Shown here piece by piece: positions 47,640 to 53,769 of a DNA stretch of 64,000 bases. A program made the position numbers and the translations under genes. Source of the stretch: Candidatus Eremiobacterota bacterium (GTDB lineage: Bacteria; Vulcanimicrobiota; Vulcanimicrobiia; Vulcanimicrobiales; Vulcanimicrobiaceae). Within the stretch, counting starts at the first letter, position 1; every line of letters begins with the position of its first letter. A model generated the notes under the pieces. The model had not been told where the DNA came from and ran no database searches. It worked only from the letters and a program-made list of their open reading frames with translations. The stretch spans positions 531,300 to 595,299 of the forward strand of contig JAFAYE010000001.1 in NCBI GenBank assembly GCA_019240525.1, written 5' to 3'.

Positions 47640-47645
47640 TATATT
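47640..47645 (+). promoter_or_regulatory. -10-like TATATT seven bases before the pterin dehydratase start
   Basis: TATATT lies seven bases before the ATG at 47653, and no Shine-Dalgarno sequence is present, which fits a leaderless transcript. No good -35 is visible. Confidence 0.4.
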
Positions 47646-47652
47646 TGCGGCG

Positions 47653-48012
47653 ATGAGTGAGCTCGCAGCACGTGCGTGCGTGCCATGCCGCGGCGGCGTT
47701 CCGCCCCTGACCGACGAACAGATTGCGCCGCTGCTCGCGCAGCTCGGCGCCGGTTGGCGCATCGTCGAACGCGACGACGCCAAGCGCGGGACGATCAAGA
47801 TTCTCTGCGGTACCTACCGTTTCGAAAACTTCGCCGAAGCAATGCAGACCGCGATTCGCGTCGGCGATATGGCCGAGGAACAGCAGCACCATCCCGATCT
47901 GCACGTCTCCTGGGGAAGATTGGCCGTCGAGATCTGGACGCACAAGATCGGTGGCCTCACCGAAAGCGATTTCATCTTCGCGGCGAAGTGCGACGCAATA
48001 GCCGCTCGATAA
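47653..48012 (+). CDS. phhB: Pterin-4a-carbinolamine dehydratase
   Basis: A 119-residue PCD/DCoH protein that dehydrates 4a-hydroxytetrahydrobiopterin produced by aromatic amino-acid hydroxylases. It shows ACVPCRGGVPPLTDEQI, the active-site pair in EEQQHHPDLHVSWGRLAVEIWTHK and GLTESDFIFAAKCD. The ATG at 47653 begins at the family N-terminus; the upstream in-frame codons from 47614 are not conserved. No hydroxylase is in the window. Its last 41 bases overlap the convergent marR gene. Confidence 0.94.
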   Translation: MSELAARACVPCRGGVPPLTDEQIAPLLAQLGAGWRIVERDDAKRGTIKILCGTYRFENFAEAMQTAIRVGDMAEEQQHHPDLHVSWGRLAVEIWTHKIGGLTESDFIFAAKCDAIAAR

Positions 48013-48412
48013 TACCCGCGGCCTGCGCAATCGTCGAGAGCTGCTCGTTATCGAGCTGCTCGAGTATGGACTCGATGGCGACGATGCGCCGCCGGCGTGC
48101 GGTCGTCAAGGTCGAGCGACCCTTCGCGGTCGCCACGACGCGCGTCACGCGGGCATCGCGCGGCTCAGGCTTGCGCTTCACGTAACCGTCGCGCTCCAGT
48201 CCGTCGATGAGACGCGTCATCGTCGGCGCTCGAACTCCTTCGGCTTCAGCCAGCTCCGTGATGGTTCGATCGCCACCGAAGACCAGCACCGAGAGCAGCG
48301 ACAGCCTCGGGCCGGTCAGTCCGCTCTCGGCGTCGACCTGCCGAACGAAACGCAGCAAATGAATGGCCGTCGAATGGAGGCGGTCGGCGGTCGTTGCCAA
48401 CTGACTTGACAT
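47972..48412 (-). CDS. MarR family transcriptional regulator
   Basis: A 146-residue winged-helix regulator: dimerisation helices at both ends, GLTGPRLSLLSVLVFGGDRTITELAEAEGVRAPTMTRLIDGLE as helix-turn-helix, and the wing DGYVKRKPEPRDARVTRVVATAKG with the invariant Asp-Arg pair. Members bind short palindromes and release DNA on binding phenolic ligands or oxidation; no reactive cysteine is present here, so ligand control is more likely. It is divergent from an ankyrin gene across a 59-base gap holding a perfect palindrome, so autoregulation plus control of the neighbour is expected. Confidence 0.92.
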   Translation of the reverse strand: MSSQLATTADRLHSTAIHLLRFVRQVDAESGLTGPRLSLLSVLVFGGDRTITELAEAEGVRAPTMTRLIDGLERDGYVKRKPEPRDARVTRVVATAKGRSTLTTARRRRIVAIESILEQLDNEQLSTIAQAAGIIERLLRRTSPRR

Positions 48413-48434
48413 CAGGCGAGCGCAGGCAATATAG

Positions 48435-48447
48435 TTAGCATTGCTAA
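48435..48447. promoter_or_regulatory. Perfect palindrome, probable MarR operator
   Basis: TTAGCA-T-TGCTAA is a 13-base perfect palindrome in the gap between marR and the ankyrin gene. On the minus strand it sits just upstream of a TATATT-like -10 (ACTATATTG, 48427-48435 region), where bound protein would block marR transcription; on the plus strand it overlaps an AT-rich -10-like stretch of the ankyrin gene. Confidence 0.65.
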
Positions 48448-48471
48448 ATACTTTCCACTTAAGGTGAGTCT

Positions 48472-48981
48472 ATGCCTTCTAAGATCCTCGCGGCGCTCTA
48501 CGAGCGCAAGCACGACGAGGCTGCGGCGATCGCAGCGCAGACAATGCAACTCGACGTTTTCGAAGCGGCTGCCATGGGCGATGCGGTTCGTTTACGCGAT
48601 CTGCTCGCGGAAAACGCCGAATGCGCGACGATGTGGAGCGACGACGGCTTTACACCGTTGCATCTGGCGGCTTTTTTCGCAAAAGCGGAGTGCGTGCGGG
48701 CACTGATCGACACCGGCGCCGATGTCGACGCTCAGGCGCGCAATTCGATGGCGGTACGGGCGTTGCATAGCGCGGTCACGGCGCGCTCGCTGCCGTGTGT
48801 CGAACTTTTGCTCGAGGGAGGCGCCGACCCCAACGCGCGTCAAACGCGAGGATACACGCCGTTGCACTCCGCCGTAAATAGCGGCGACGCGGCCATCGAG
48901 CGGGCGCTGCTGGATGGCGGCGCCGATCCAACGCTGCGCGCCGACGACGGTCGCGAAGTCGAAGACTTCCGGCGACGCTAA
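48472..48981 (+). CDS. Ankyrin-repeat protein
   Basis: A 169-residue cytoplasmic protein with four ankyrin repeats: a first degenerate unit (LDVFEAAAMGDAVRLRDLLAEN), then DGFTPLHLAAFFAKAECVRALIDTGADVDAQ, MAVRALHSAVTARSLPCVELLLEGGADPNAR and GYTPLHSAVNSGDAAIERALLDGGADPTLR. It is a protein-binding scaffold without catalytic residues. AAGGTGAG five bases before the ATG supports the start. It is divergent from marR and shares the palindrome, so it is probably the regulator's target; in some bacteria such ankyrin proteins accompany catalases or stress enzymes. Confidence 0.88.
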   Translation: MPSKILAALYERKHDEAAAIAAQTMQLDVFEAAAMGDAVRLRDLLAENAECATMWSDDGFTPLHLAAFFAKAECVRALIDTGADVDAQARNSMAVRALHSAVTARSLPCVELLLEGGADPNARQTRGYTPLHSAVNSGDAAIERALLDGGADPTLRADDGREVEDFRRR

Positions 48982-49099
48982 AACGGAAAGAGGAGGCCGG
49001 CATCGCCAGCCCCCTCCCCTCGCTGCACGGGCCTTGGCAGTCCGTGAAGCACCTTAAGATTACGACAACAATCGGGGAAGACTTGCCGTGCTCTTGGTG

Positions 49100-49753
49100 T
49101 TAAAAATTGCGGTCCAGTAATTCCTCAAATGTTGGGGCGTGAAGCAGGTCATTGGCGATCTCGGGGCAGCTCTGAACCGGCATCGGATCGCGCATTGACG
49201 CTGAATCCCCCAGCCAGCACTTGCCCGGTATAATCGCGCAATAGCAGATGTGAAACGTGAGGCGACGGTACGCGTGAACGAAGGGCCGCGCGAAGGATTT
49301 GCTGGTGAGCGCGAAACTGACGCCCGCGGTACCGGGTCGCACGATCGATCCCGGGCCACCGCCATCGATCGCGAACGTAATGTTATCGCCTTGCCGGTGG
49401 CTGCGCGCGACGAGGTTCGGACCGAGAATTGCGTGCATGATGTCGACAAAGTTGGATTTCGGCACATTGTCGACGGCGGCCGACACGCTACGAAGTACCG
49501 CCGGCCCCAGGCCGTCATTGGAAATCGAGATGTCCACGCGCCTGCCGGTAAAGCCGACGGAGACGCTGACGTACGGCCAGACCTGAGCGCCGAGTTGTTC
49601 TTCCAGGACTTGCGTCTGAGCCTGGAGTACGCGCGCCTGCCACCACGAAGCGCTCGTGGCCAAGGTGGAGATGAGCAGCGCACAAACCGCGATGACGAGA
49701 TCGAAACGAATCCCGCGTTCGACCCGGGCCTCCCTGTCGGTCTCTTTTGACAT
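49100..49753 (-). CDS. Membrane-anchored protein of unknown function (217 aa)
   Basis: One N-terminal membrane helix (about 18-38, FDLVIAVCALLISTLATSASWW) is followed by a short coiled segment (QARVLQAQTQVLEEQLG) and a periplasmic or cytoplasmic beta-rich domain (WPYVSVSVGF, VDISISNDGLGPAVL) resembling the generic sequence of many small bacterial anchored proteins. I do not recognise a named family. Four cysteines cluster near the C-terminus (HICYCAIIPGKCWLG ... VQSC). It is divergent from a small membrane-protein gene; two inverted repeats lie in the 71-base gap. Confidence 0.6.
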   Translation of the reverse strand: MSKETDREARVERGIRFDLVIAVCALLISTLATSASWWQARVLQAQTQVLEEQLGAQVWPYVSVSVGFTGRRVDISISNDGLGPAVLRSVSAAVDNVPKSNFVDIMHAILGPNLVARSHRQGDNITFAIDGGGPGSIVRPGTAGVSFALTSKSFARPFVHAYRRLTFHICYCAIIPGKCWLGDSASMRDPMPVQSCPEIANDLLHAPTFEELLDRNF

Positions 49754-49762
49754 GGTTATAAC

Positions 49763-49784
49763 GAGGTTCCACCTCGGGAACCTC
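49763..49784. promoter_or_regulatory. Inverted repeat in divergent promoter region
   Basis: GAGGTTCC, a six-base spacer and GGAACCTC form a perfect eight-base dyad located 10 bases upstream of the start of the minus-strand membrane protein and just before the -35-like TTGAAC of the plus-strand gene. Confidence 0.5.
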
Positions 49785-49789
49785 CGGCC

Positions 49790-49819
49790 TTGAACTCCTT
49801 ATAGCTTTGTGATACAAAG
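49790..49819 (+). promoter_or_regulatory. Promoter with embedded palindrome, likely leaderless
   Basis: TTGAAC (49790-49795) and TACAAA (49813-49818) are 17 bases apart. The -10 ends six bases before the ATG at 49825. A perfect dyad CTTTGT-GAT-ACAAAG (49805-49819) overlaps the -10, as a repressor site would. Confidence 0.5.
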
Positions 49820-49824
49820 TAACT

Positions 49825-50106
49825 ATGCTGTGGCTGTTGAGGCGTCCAACCGGCTTCATCCCCCTCGGGATCTCGCTTACGTTACTGCTCTTTATTTTCG
49901 AAGATTTTATGCGGTTCGGCCGTCAATCTGACGAAGGCACCGCAGCGCACCTGTTCCAAATTTTCATGCCGCTCCAAGCGATTGTCATCGCCCTTTTTGC
50001 GATCTCGTGGCTGCCGCGCAATCGAATCCCCGCGCTCCAAGTGCTGACCCTGCAATGCGGCGCGGCGCTCACCGTGCTTGCCGTCGTCTATTTCCTCGGC
50101 CTCTAG
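49825..50106 (+). CDS. Small three-helix membrane protein (93 aa)
   Basis: A hydrophobic protein with three helices (GFIPLGISLTLLLFIFEDF, LFQIFMPLQAIVIALFAISWL and VLTLQCGAALTVLAVVYFLGL) joined by short polar loops. No family is recognised. It lacks a Shine-Dalgarno sequence and appears to be translated from a leaderless mRNA, since the -10 ends six bases upstream. It is divergent from another membrane protein gene and convergent with a GNAT gene. Confidence 0.65.
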   Translation: MLWLLRRPTGFIPLGISLTLLLFIFEDFMRFGRQSDEGTAAHLFQIFMPLQAIVIALFAISWLPRNRIPALQVLTLQCGAALTVLAVVYFLGL

Positions 50107-50117
50107 GCCAACGTTCG

Positions 50118-50588
50118 TCAATCACAATTTTGGGTTGAGCCGATATCCATTTCCATAATCGGCAGCGTGCGGTCATTACCGGCAATGGATGGCTCGGCGC
50201 CCACTTGATGCATTCCCATTCGCTCATAGAATCCGATGGCGTTGGGGTCGCCCGTTAGGCTAATGCTCGTTGCCCCGCGTTCGAGCGCGAAACGCACGAC
50301 TCGCTGGAAGAGCTCGTTGCCGATGCCCTGACGGAAGCGATCCGGCTCGACAAAGAGATCGCGGAGAAACGCCTTCGCGAGGCCAACCCGCACGATCGCG
50401 TACCCAAGTATCTTTCCGGCTTCTTCTGCAATGAATCCCTGTTCGGCGATCAGGTACTGAGGGTGCACGATCATATCGGGCATCACCCGTTGCATGAAAT
50501 CCTCGTCGTAGTCCCATGCGCGCTTCGACCGAAGCGCGAGCTCGGTGAGTTGTTCGGCTTCGCTAGGTTCGGCGCGGCGAATCAGCAT
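50118..50588 (-). CDS. GNAT family N-acetyltransferase
   Basis: A 156-residue acetyltransferase: LIRRAEPSEAEQLTELALRSK, the pyrophosphate-binding loop in LFVEPDRFRQGIGNELFQRVVRFA (R-x-x-G-I-G) and the terminal NAIGFYERMGM. It transfers acetyl from acetyl-CoA to an unidentified amine. The ATG at 50588 is preferred because it begins directly at the conserved first strand; a TTG at 50612 would add eight unconserved residues. Convergent with the small membrane protein, 11 bases between stops. Confidence 0.88.
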   Translation of the reverse strand: MLIRRAEPSEAEQLTELALRSKRAWDYDEDFMQRVMPDMIVHPQYLIAEQGFIAEEAGKILGYAIVRVGLAKAFLRDLFVEPDRFRQGIGNELFQRVVRFALERGATSISLTGDPNAIGFYERMGMHQVGAEPSIAGNDRTLPIMEMDIGSTQNCD

Positions 50589-50732
50589 GAACGTTGCCGA
50601 ACGCTTCGGCAAGAGCTTTAGGTTCCCCGGAGAACGGCGAACACTTCAATTTTGCTCAGGCGCAGCACAGGTTTGCCACGGTAATGACGTTAGCCGCAGC
50701 GGCATATATGCGAGCGTCGAAATCAAGAAATC

Positions 50733-51464
50733 ATGAAAAGGTTGGGCGCTGGGTTCCTTATCTTGCTACCGACGGCACTCGTAGTCGCTTGCGGCCGTCA
50801 AGTGACGCCGAACCCTCCCGGTTTGGGGCCAGGCGGCGCTCCTCCAGGATATGTCGCCTTCTTCTTTGATACAGAATCGCCGTTTAACTTCGGTCAGTAT
50901 CAGTATATGTTCGTTCTTAACACGTCCGGGAGCCGCGTTACGCCGTCTACCGATACGGTGCAAACGAACTGGGCCGGCTATCAGTTTATGCTGATCGCGT
51001 CGGGTAACGGAATTTCATCACGCGCCCAGGCGGTTTACCTCGAACACAGCGCGGTCAATCCTCATTCACCGCCGGGGTGGCTGCCTTTAGGCACCAATCC
51101 CCAGAATTTTTCCTACAATCTCAATAACAACGGGACAGGTACCGAGTTGGAGATGCTCGCGCAGCGGCGTATCTTCGATTACAACCCGTCGCGGTCGCCA
51201 TCGCCCAGTTCAACGCCTTCGAACGTGTGGACGTTCAACGCGTTCGTTAGCCAGGCACAACCCGGCGGGAATTGGGCTTTCTACGATTCGATGGGAGCGG
51301 GCGGTCCGACCGATCCGCAATACGTTTCGCCGGTGCTGTGCATGACCGAGCCTTTCGACCAAACATTCTTCCCGTTGGGTAATTTTGCACCGCCCGATCA
51401 GTCGGCTCAAATCGTTAGCGTCGAGATTGCGAATAACCCGGCCTCACCGGCGCCGTGCCCCTGA
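50733..51464 (+). CDS. Putative lipoprotein, unknown function
   Basis: A 243-residue exported protein with a lipobox (LVVAC-G, Cys20) and a beta-rich body: GYVAFFFDTESPFNFGQYQYMFVLNTSG, VQTNWAGYQFMLIASG and VWTFNAFVSQ. A Ser/Pro-rich stretch (SRSPSPSSTPS) separates two halves. The protein resembles nothing I can name, but the composition is like other lineage-specific lipoproteins of this genome. Gap 50589-50732 upstream holds no gene; no clear promoter was found in it. Confidence 0.65.
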   Translation: MKRLGAGFLILLPTALVVACGRQVTPNPPGLGPGGAPPGYVAFFFDTESPFNFGQYQYMFVLNTSGSRVTPSTDTVQTNWAGYQFMLIASGNGISSRAQAVYLEHSAVNPHSPPGWLPLGTNPQNFSYNLNNNGTGTELEMLAQRRIFDYNPSRSPSPSSTPSNVWTFNAFVSQAQPGGNWAFYDSMGAGGPTDPQYVSPVLCMTEPFDQTFFPLGNFAPPDQSAQIVSVEIANNPASPAPCP

Positions 51465-51598
51465 AGCGGCGCGCACGCGGGCGGCGGGCCGGAAAGACTT
51501 TCATCGCGTCCGTGCGTTTGCTTGGCGGTGGGCGCTGTTTTACCCCTCGGAGGCGCGGGTATGCGAAGAGCATCTCCCTTCTCCATAGCGAGGACTTC

Positions 51599-52087
51599 AT
51601 GCAAATCGATACCGCACTGCTGCCGGTCCGCGGCAACGACGCAGTGGAAATTCTCCTGAACGATCATCAGGTCATTAAGAATCTTTTACGCGAGCTGACG
51701 GAAGCGTCCGGCCCTCGACGTCAAGAAGTGATGGAACAGCTTAAAGGCGTCCTAACGATTCACAATGCGACCGAGGAAAATCTCGTTTATCCGGCGATCG
51801 ACAAAGTAGCCGGGAGCAAGCTCGAGGCGCAGCATCTTTACCACGAAACCGCCGAAGCGGACACGCTCTTCTTCGAGCTCGATTCGATGTTAAAGGAAAG
51901 GGACGAATCTGAATTCGGCGCGAAGGCGGAAAAGTTCGCCGACGCGGTACGCCATCACATCGAAGAAGAGGAAACCAAAGCTTTCCCGCGGCTAAAAGAA
52001 AATTCCGATCAGCGTCACTCCGAGATGCTCGCCGATTCGGTGAAGACGTTCCGCCGCTCCCTTCATTTCGAAGCTCCATCGGCATAA
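51599..52087 (+). CDS. Hemerythrin HHE-domain protein
   Basis: A 162-residue four-helix protein with the di-iron histidine/glutamate pattern: LLNDHQVIKNLLREL, LTIHNATEENLVYPAI, HLYHETAEADTLFFELD and ADAVRHHIEEEETKAFPRLKE. Such proteins bind oxygen or help in nitric oxide and oxidative-stress defence or iron-cluster repair. The ATG at 51599 has AGGA upstream; the frame extending to 51455 is Arg-rich and not conserved. Its 3' end overlaps the convergent topoisomerase gene by 25 bases. Confidence 0.9.
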   Translation: MQIDTALLPVRGNDAVEILLNDHQVIKNLLRELTEASGPRRQEVMEQLKGVLTIHNATEENLVYPAIDKVAGSKLEAQHLYHETAEADTLFFELDSMLKERDESEFGAKAEKFADAVRHHIEEEETKAFPRLKENSDQRHSEMLADSVKTFRRSLHFEAPSA

Positions 52088-53172
52088 GGCTGGGCTTTTT
52101 TTAGGGAGCGCTCTAGCGTCCGTTCGATCGGCTCGCGGCCTCGGCGCTCCCATTTTTCGACGAAACGTAGCGCGACGCGTTCCGGCGTGGTGAGCGTGCC
52201 CGCGCGCTCTTTTGCAGTCGGCGACTTGCCGTTTCTGCACGGCAATCGGCGTAACCGTGTATAGGTTTCGATCACGGCCGGATGGACGTACGCCTTGCGG
52301 CAAACGGCGGGCGTGTTGCCTAGCCGCTGGGCGACCTGCGCCAGAGCGGCGACGATTTTTTGTTTGGCATCGGTTTGATGTTCGGCGGGCTCGGTGAGCG
52401 CGGCAATACACTCAACCGTACCGATCCACGTTCGGAAGTCCTTGGCCGAGAAGTCGTCGCCGGCAATGCTGCGTATGTAGTCGTTCACGTCGTCGGAGCT
52501 CACCGCGCTCACCGCGCCAGTCTCGTCGATATACGTGAAGAGCTCCTCGCCGGGAAGGTCGCGGCAGCGCTTGATGATGCGCGCGAGCCGCGCGTCGTTA
52601 AAAGCGATCGATCGCTCGCGCCCGGTCTTGCCGCGAAAACGCAGACGCACCGTCGAGCCCTGGACGCGAACGTGCCGCGTTCGCAGAGTGGTTAAGCCAT
52701 ACGAATCATTTGCTTGGGCGTACTCCTCGTTGCCCACGCGTATTCCGGTGGAGTCCATGATGGTCACGAGCGCCGCAAGCACCTTTTGGCGCGAGAGCTC
52801 GGCACCGCGTAGATCTTTGGCGACGGCTTTTCGTATCGCCGGCAGGCCGCGACCAAAGGCTACCAGCCGATGGTATTTCGCCTCGTCGCGCACTTCGCGC
52901 CAACGGCGGTGGTAGCGGTACTGTTTGCGGCCGCGCGCATCGCGCGCTGTTGCCTGGATATGGCCATTGGCAATGGGTGAGATCCAAACCTCACTATAGG
53001 CAGGCGGAATCGCGAGAGCCTTAATTCGCTCGATTTCGCGAGGATCGCGCAGCGGGCTTCCATCGGGATTATAGTACGCGAAGTGACGTCCACGGCGCCG
53101 CCGGGTAATTCCCGGGCGGCGATCGTCGATATACCGTAGCCCCGCCTCGCGAGCAGCCGCTTGAGAGTCCAT
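52063..53172 (-). CDS. DNA topoisomerase IB (poxvirus-like)
   Basis: A 369-residue type IB topoisomerase that relaxes supercoils through a 3'-phosphotyrosine. It has the N-terminal GLRYIDDRRPGITRRRRGRHFAYYNPDG, RIKALAIPPAYSEVWISP, GRKQYRYHRRWREVRDEAKYHR, the catalytic-core RVGNEEYA, RFRGKTGRER, KDFRTWIGT and the likely nucleophile Tyr295 in CRKAYVHPAV. Length and order match bacterial TopIB. These enzymes are sporadic in bacteria and often accompany radiation- or desiccation-tolerant lifestyles. Transcribed alone on the minus strand. Confidence 0.93.
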   Translation of the reverse strand: MDSQAAAREAGLRYIDDRRPGITRRRRGRHFAYYNPDGSPLRDPREIERIKALAIPPAYSEVWISPIANGHIQATARDARGRKQYRYHRRWREVRDEAKYHRLVAFGRGLPAIRKAVAKDLRGAELSRQKVLAALVTIMDSTGIRVGNEEYAQANDSYGLTTLRTRHVRVQGSTVRLRFRGKTGRERSIAFNDARLARIIKRCRDLPGEELFTYIDETGAVSAVSSDDVNDYIRSIAGDDFSAKDFRTWIGTVECIAALTEPAEHQTDAKQKIVAALAQVAQRLGNTPAVCRKAYVHPAVIETYTRLRRLPCRNGKSPTAKERAGTLTTPERVALRFVEKWERRGREPIERTLERSLKKAQPYADGASK

Positions 53173-53258
53173 GCTTTGGCGCTTCTACCGCAGATGTCGC
53201 AGTCAAAAACACTCGGCCTCCAGGAACGGCACGCCAGAGGGCGTAGAGCCGACCCACC

Positions 53259-53741
53259 ATGATGCCGCCCGCACGGGATCGTTTTTTCGAAGATTATCAT
53301 CCTGGCGCAGCCGGCGAGTATGGGCCAATCACGATCGACGAGAGCGAAATCCTCGAATTCGGACGGCGCTACGATCCGCAATATCTTCACGTCGATCGGG
53401 AACGTGCTGACCGCGGTCTTTACGGCGGACTCATCGCCAGCGGCTGGCAGACGATGGCCACCGCCATGCGTCTATTCGTCGATAACTTTCTACCCGACGG
53501 TGCGAGTCTAGGCTCGCCCGGAGTTGACGAGCTGCGCTGGCTGCGGCCGGTCCGTCCCGGCGACGCCTTGCGTCTACGCGTAACCGTCGTTTCAACGCGC
53601 GTTTCGAAAACGAAGCCGGATCGCGGTCTGGTTGAAACATCGCTTGAAATCGTCAATCAAGCCGACGAAGTCGTTGCGACGATGCGCGCGGTCAACTTCA
53701 TCAAACGCCGCCCTTCGAATCCTTCGACGGGCTCAGGATGA
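53259..53741 (+). CDS. MaoC-like (R)-hydratase / dehydratase
   Basis: A 160-residue hot-dog-fold protein with the hydratase-2 pattern EILEFGRRYDPQYLHVDRERA followed by GGLIASGWQTMATAMRL, where the Asp and His form the catalytic pair for hydrating trans-2-enoyl-CoA or a related acyl-CoA. The last residues (SNPSTGSG) and the TGA stop are encoded by a copy of the dispersed repeat, so the C-terminal tail is probably not functional. ATG at 53259 or 53262. Confidence 0.87.
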   Translation: MMPPARDRFFEDYHPGAAGEYGPITIDESEILEFGRRYDPQYLHVDRERADRGLYGGLIASGWQTMATAMRLFVDNFLPDGASLGSPGVDELRWLRPVRPGDALRLRVTVVSTRVSKTKPDRGLVETSLEIVNQADEVVATMRAVNFIKRRPSNPSTGSG

Positions 53742-53769
53742 CATTTCGTTCGAAAGGCTCAGGATGACA
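53721..53769. repeat. Repeat cluster C: two units spanning two converging stop codons
   Basis: Units CCTTCGACGGGCTCAGGATG (from 53721) and CGTTCGAAAGGCTCAGGATG (from 53747) lie between two converging genes. The first contains the TGA stop of the MaoC gene (53739-53741); the second contains, on the other strand, the TGA stop of the M28 peptidase gene (53759-53761). The repeat therefore ends both reading frames. Confidence 0.92.

Noticed and set aside
50622-50636. Operator-like GTTC...GAAC before the GNAT/lipoprotein gap
   Set aside because: Only four paired bases per arm; expected by chance.
53714-53735. tRNA T-arm-like TTCGAATCC
   Set aside because: The bases belong to the MaoC gene end and the dispersed repeat; no acceptor stem or anticodon arm fits around it.
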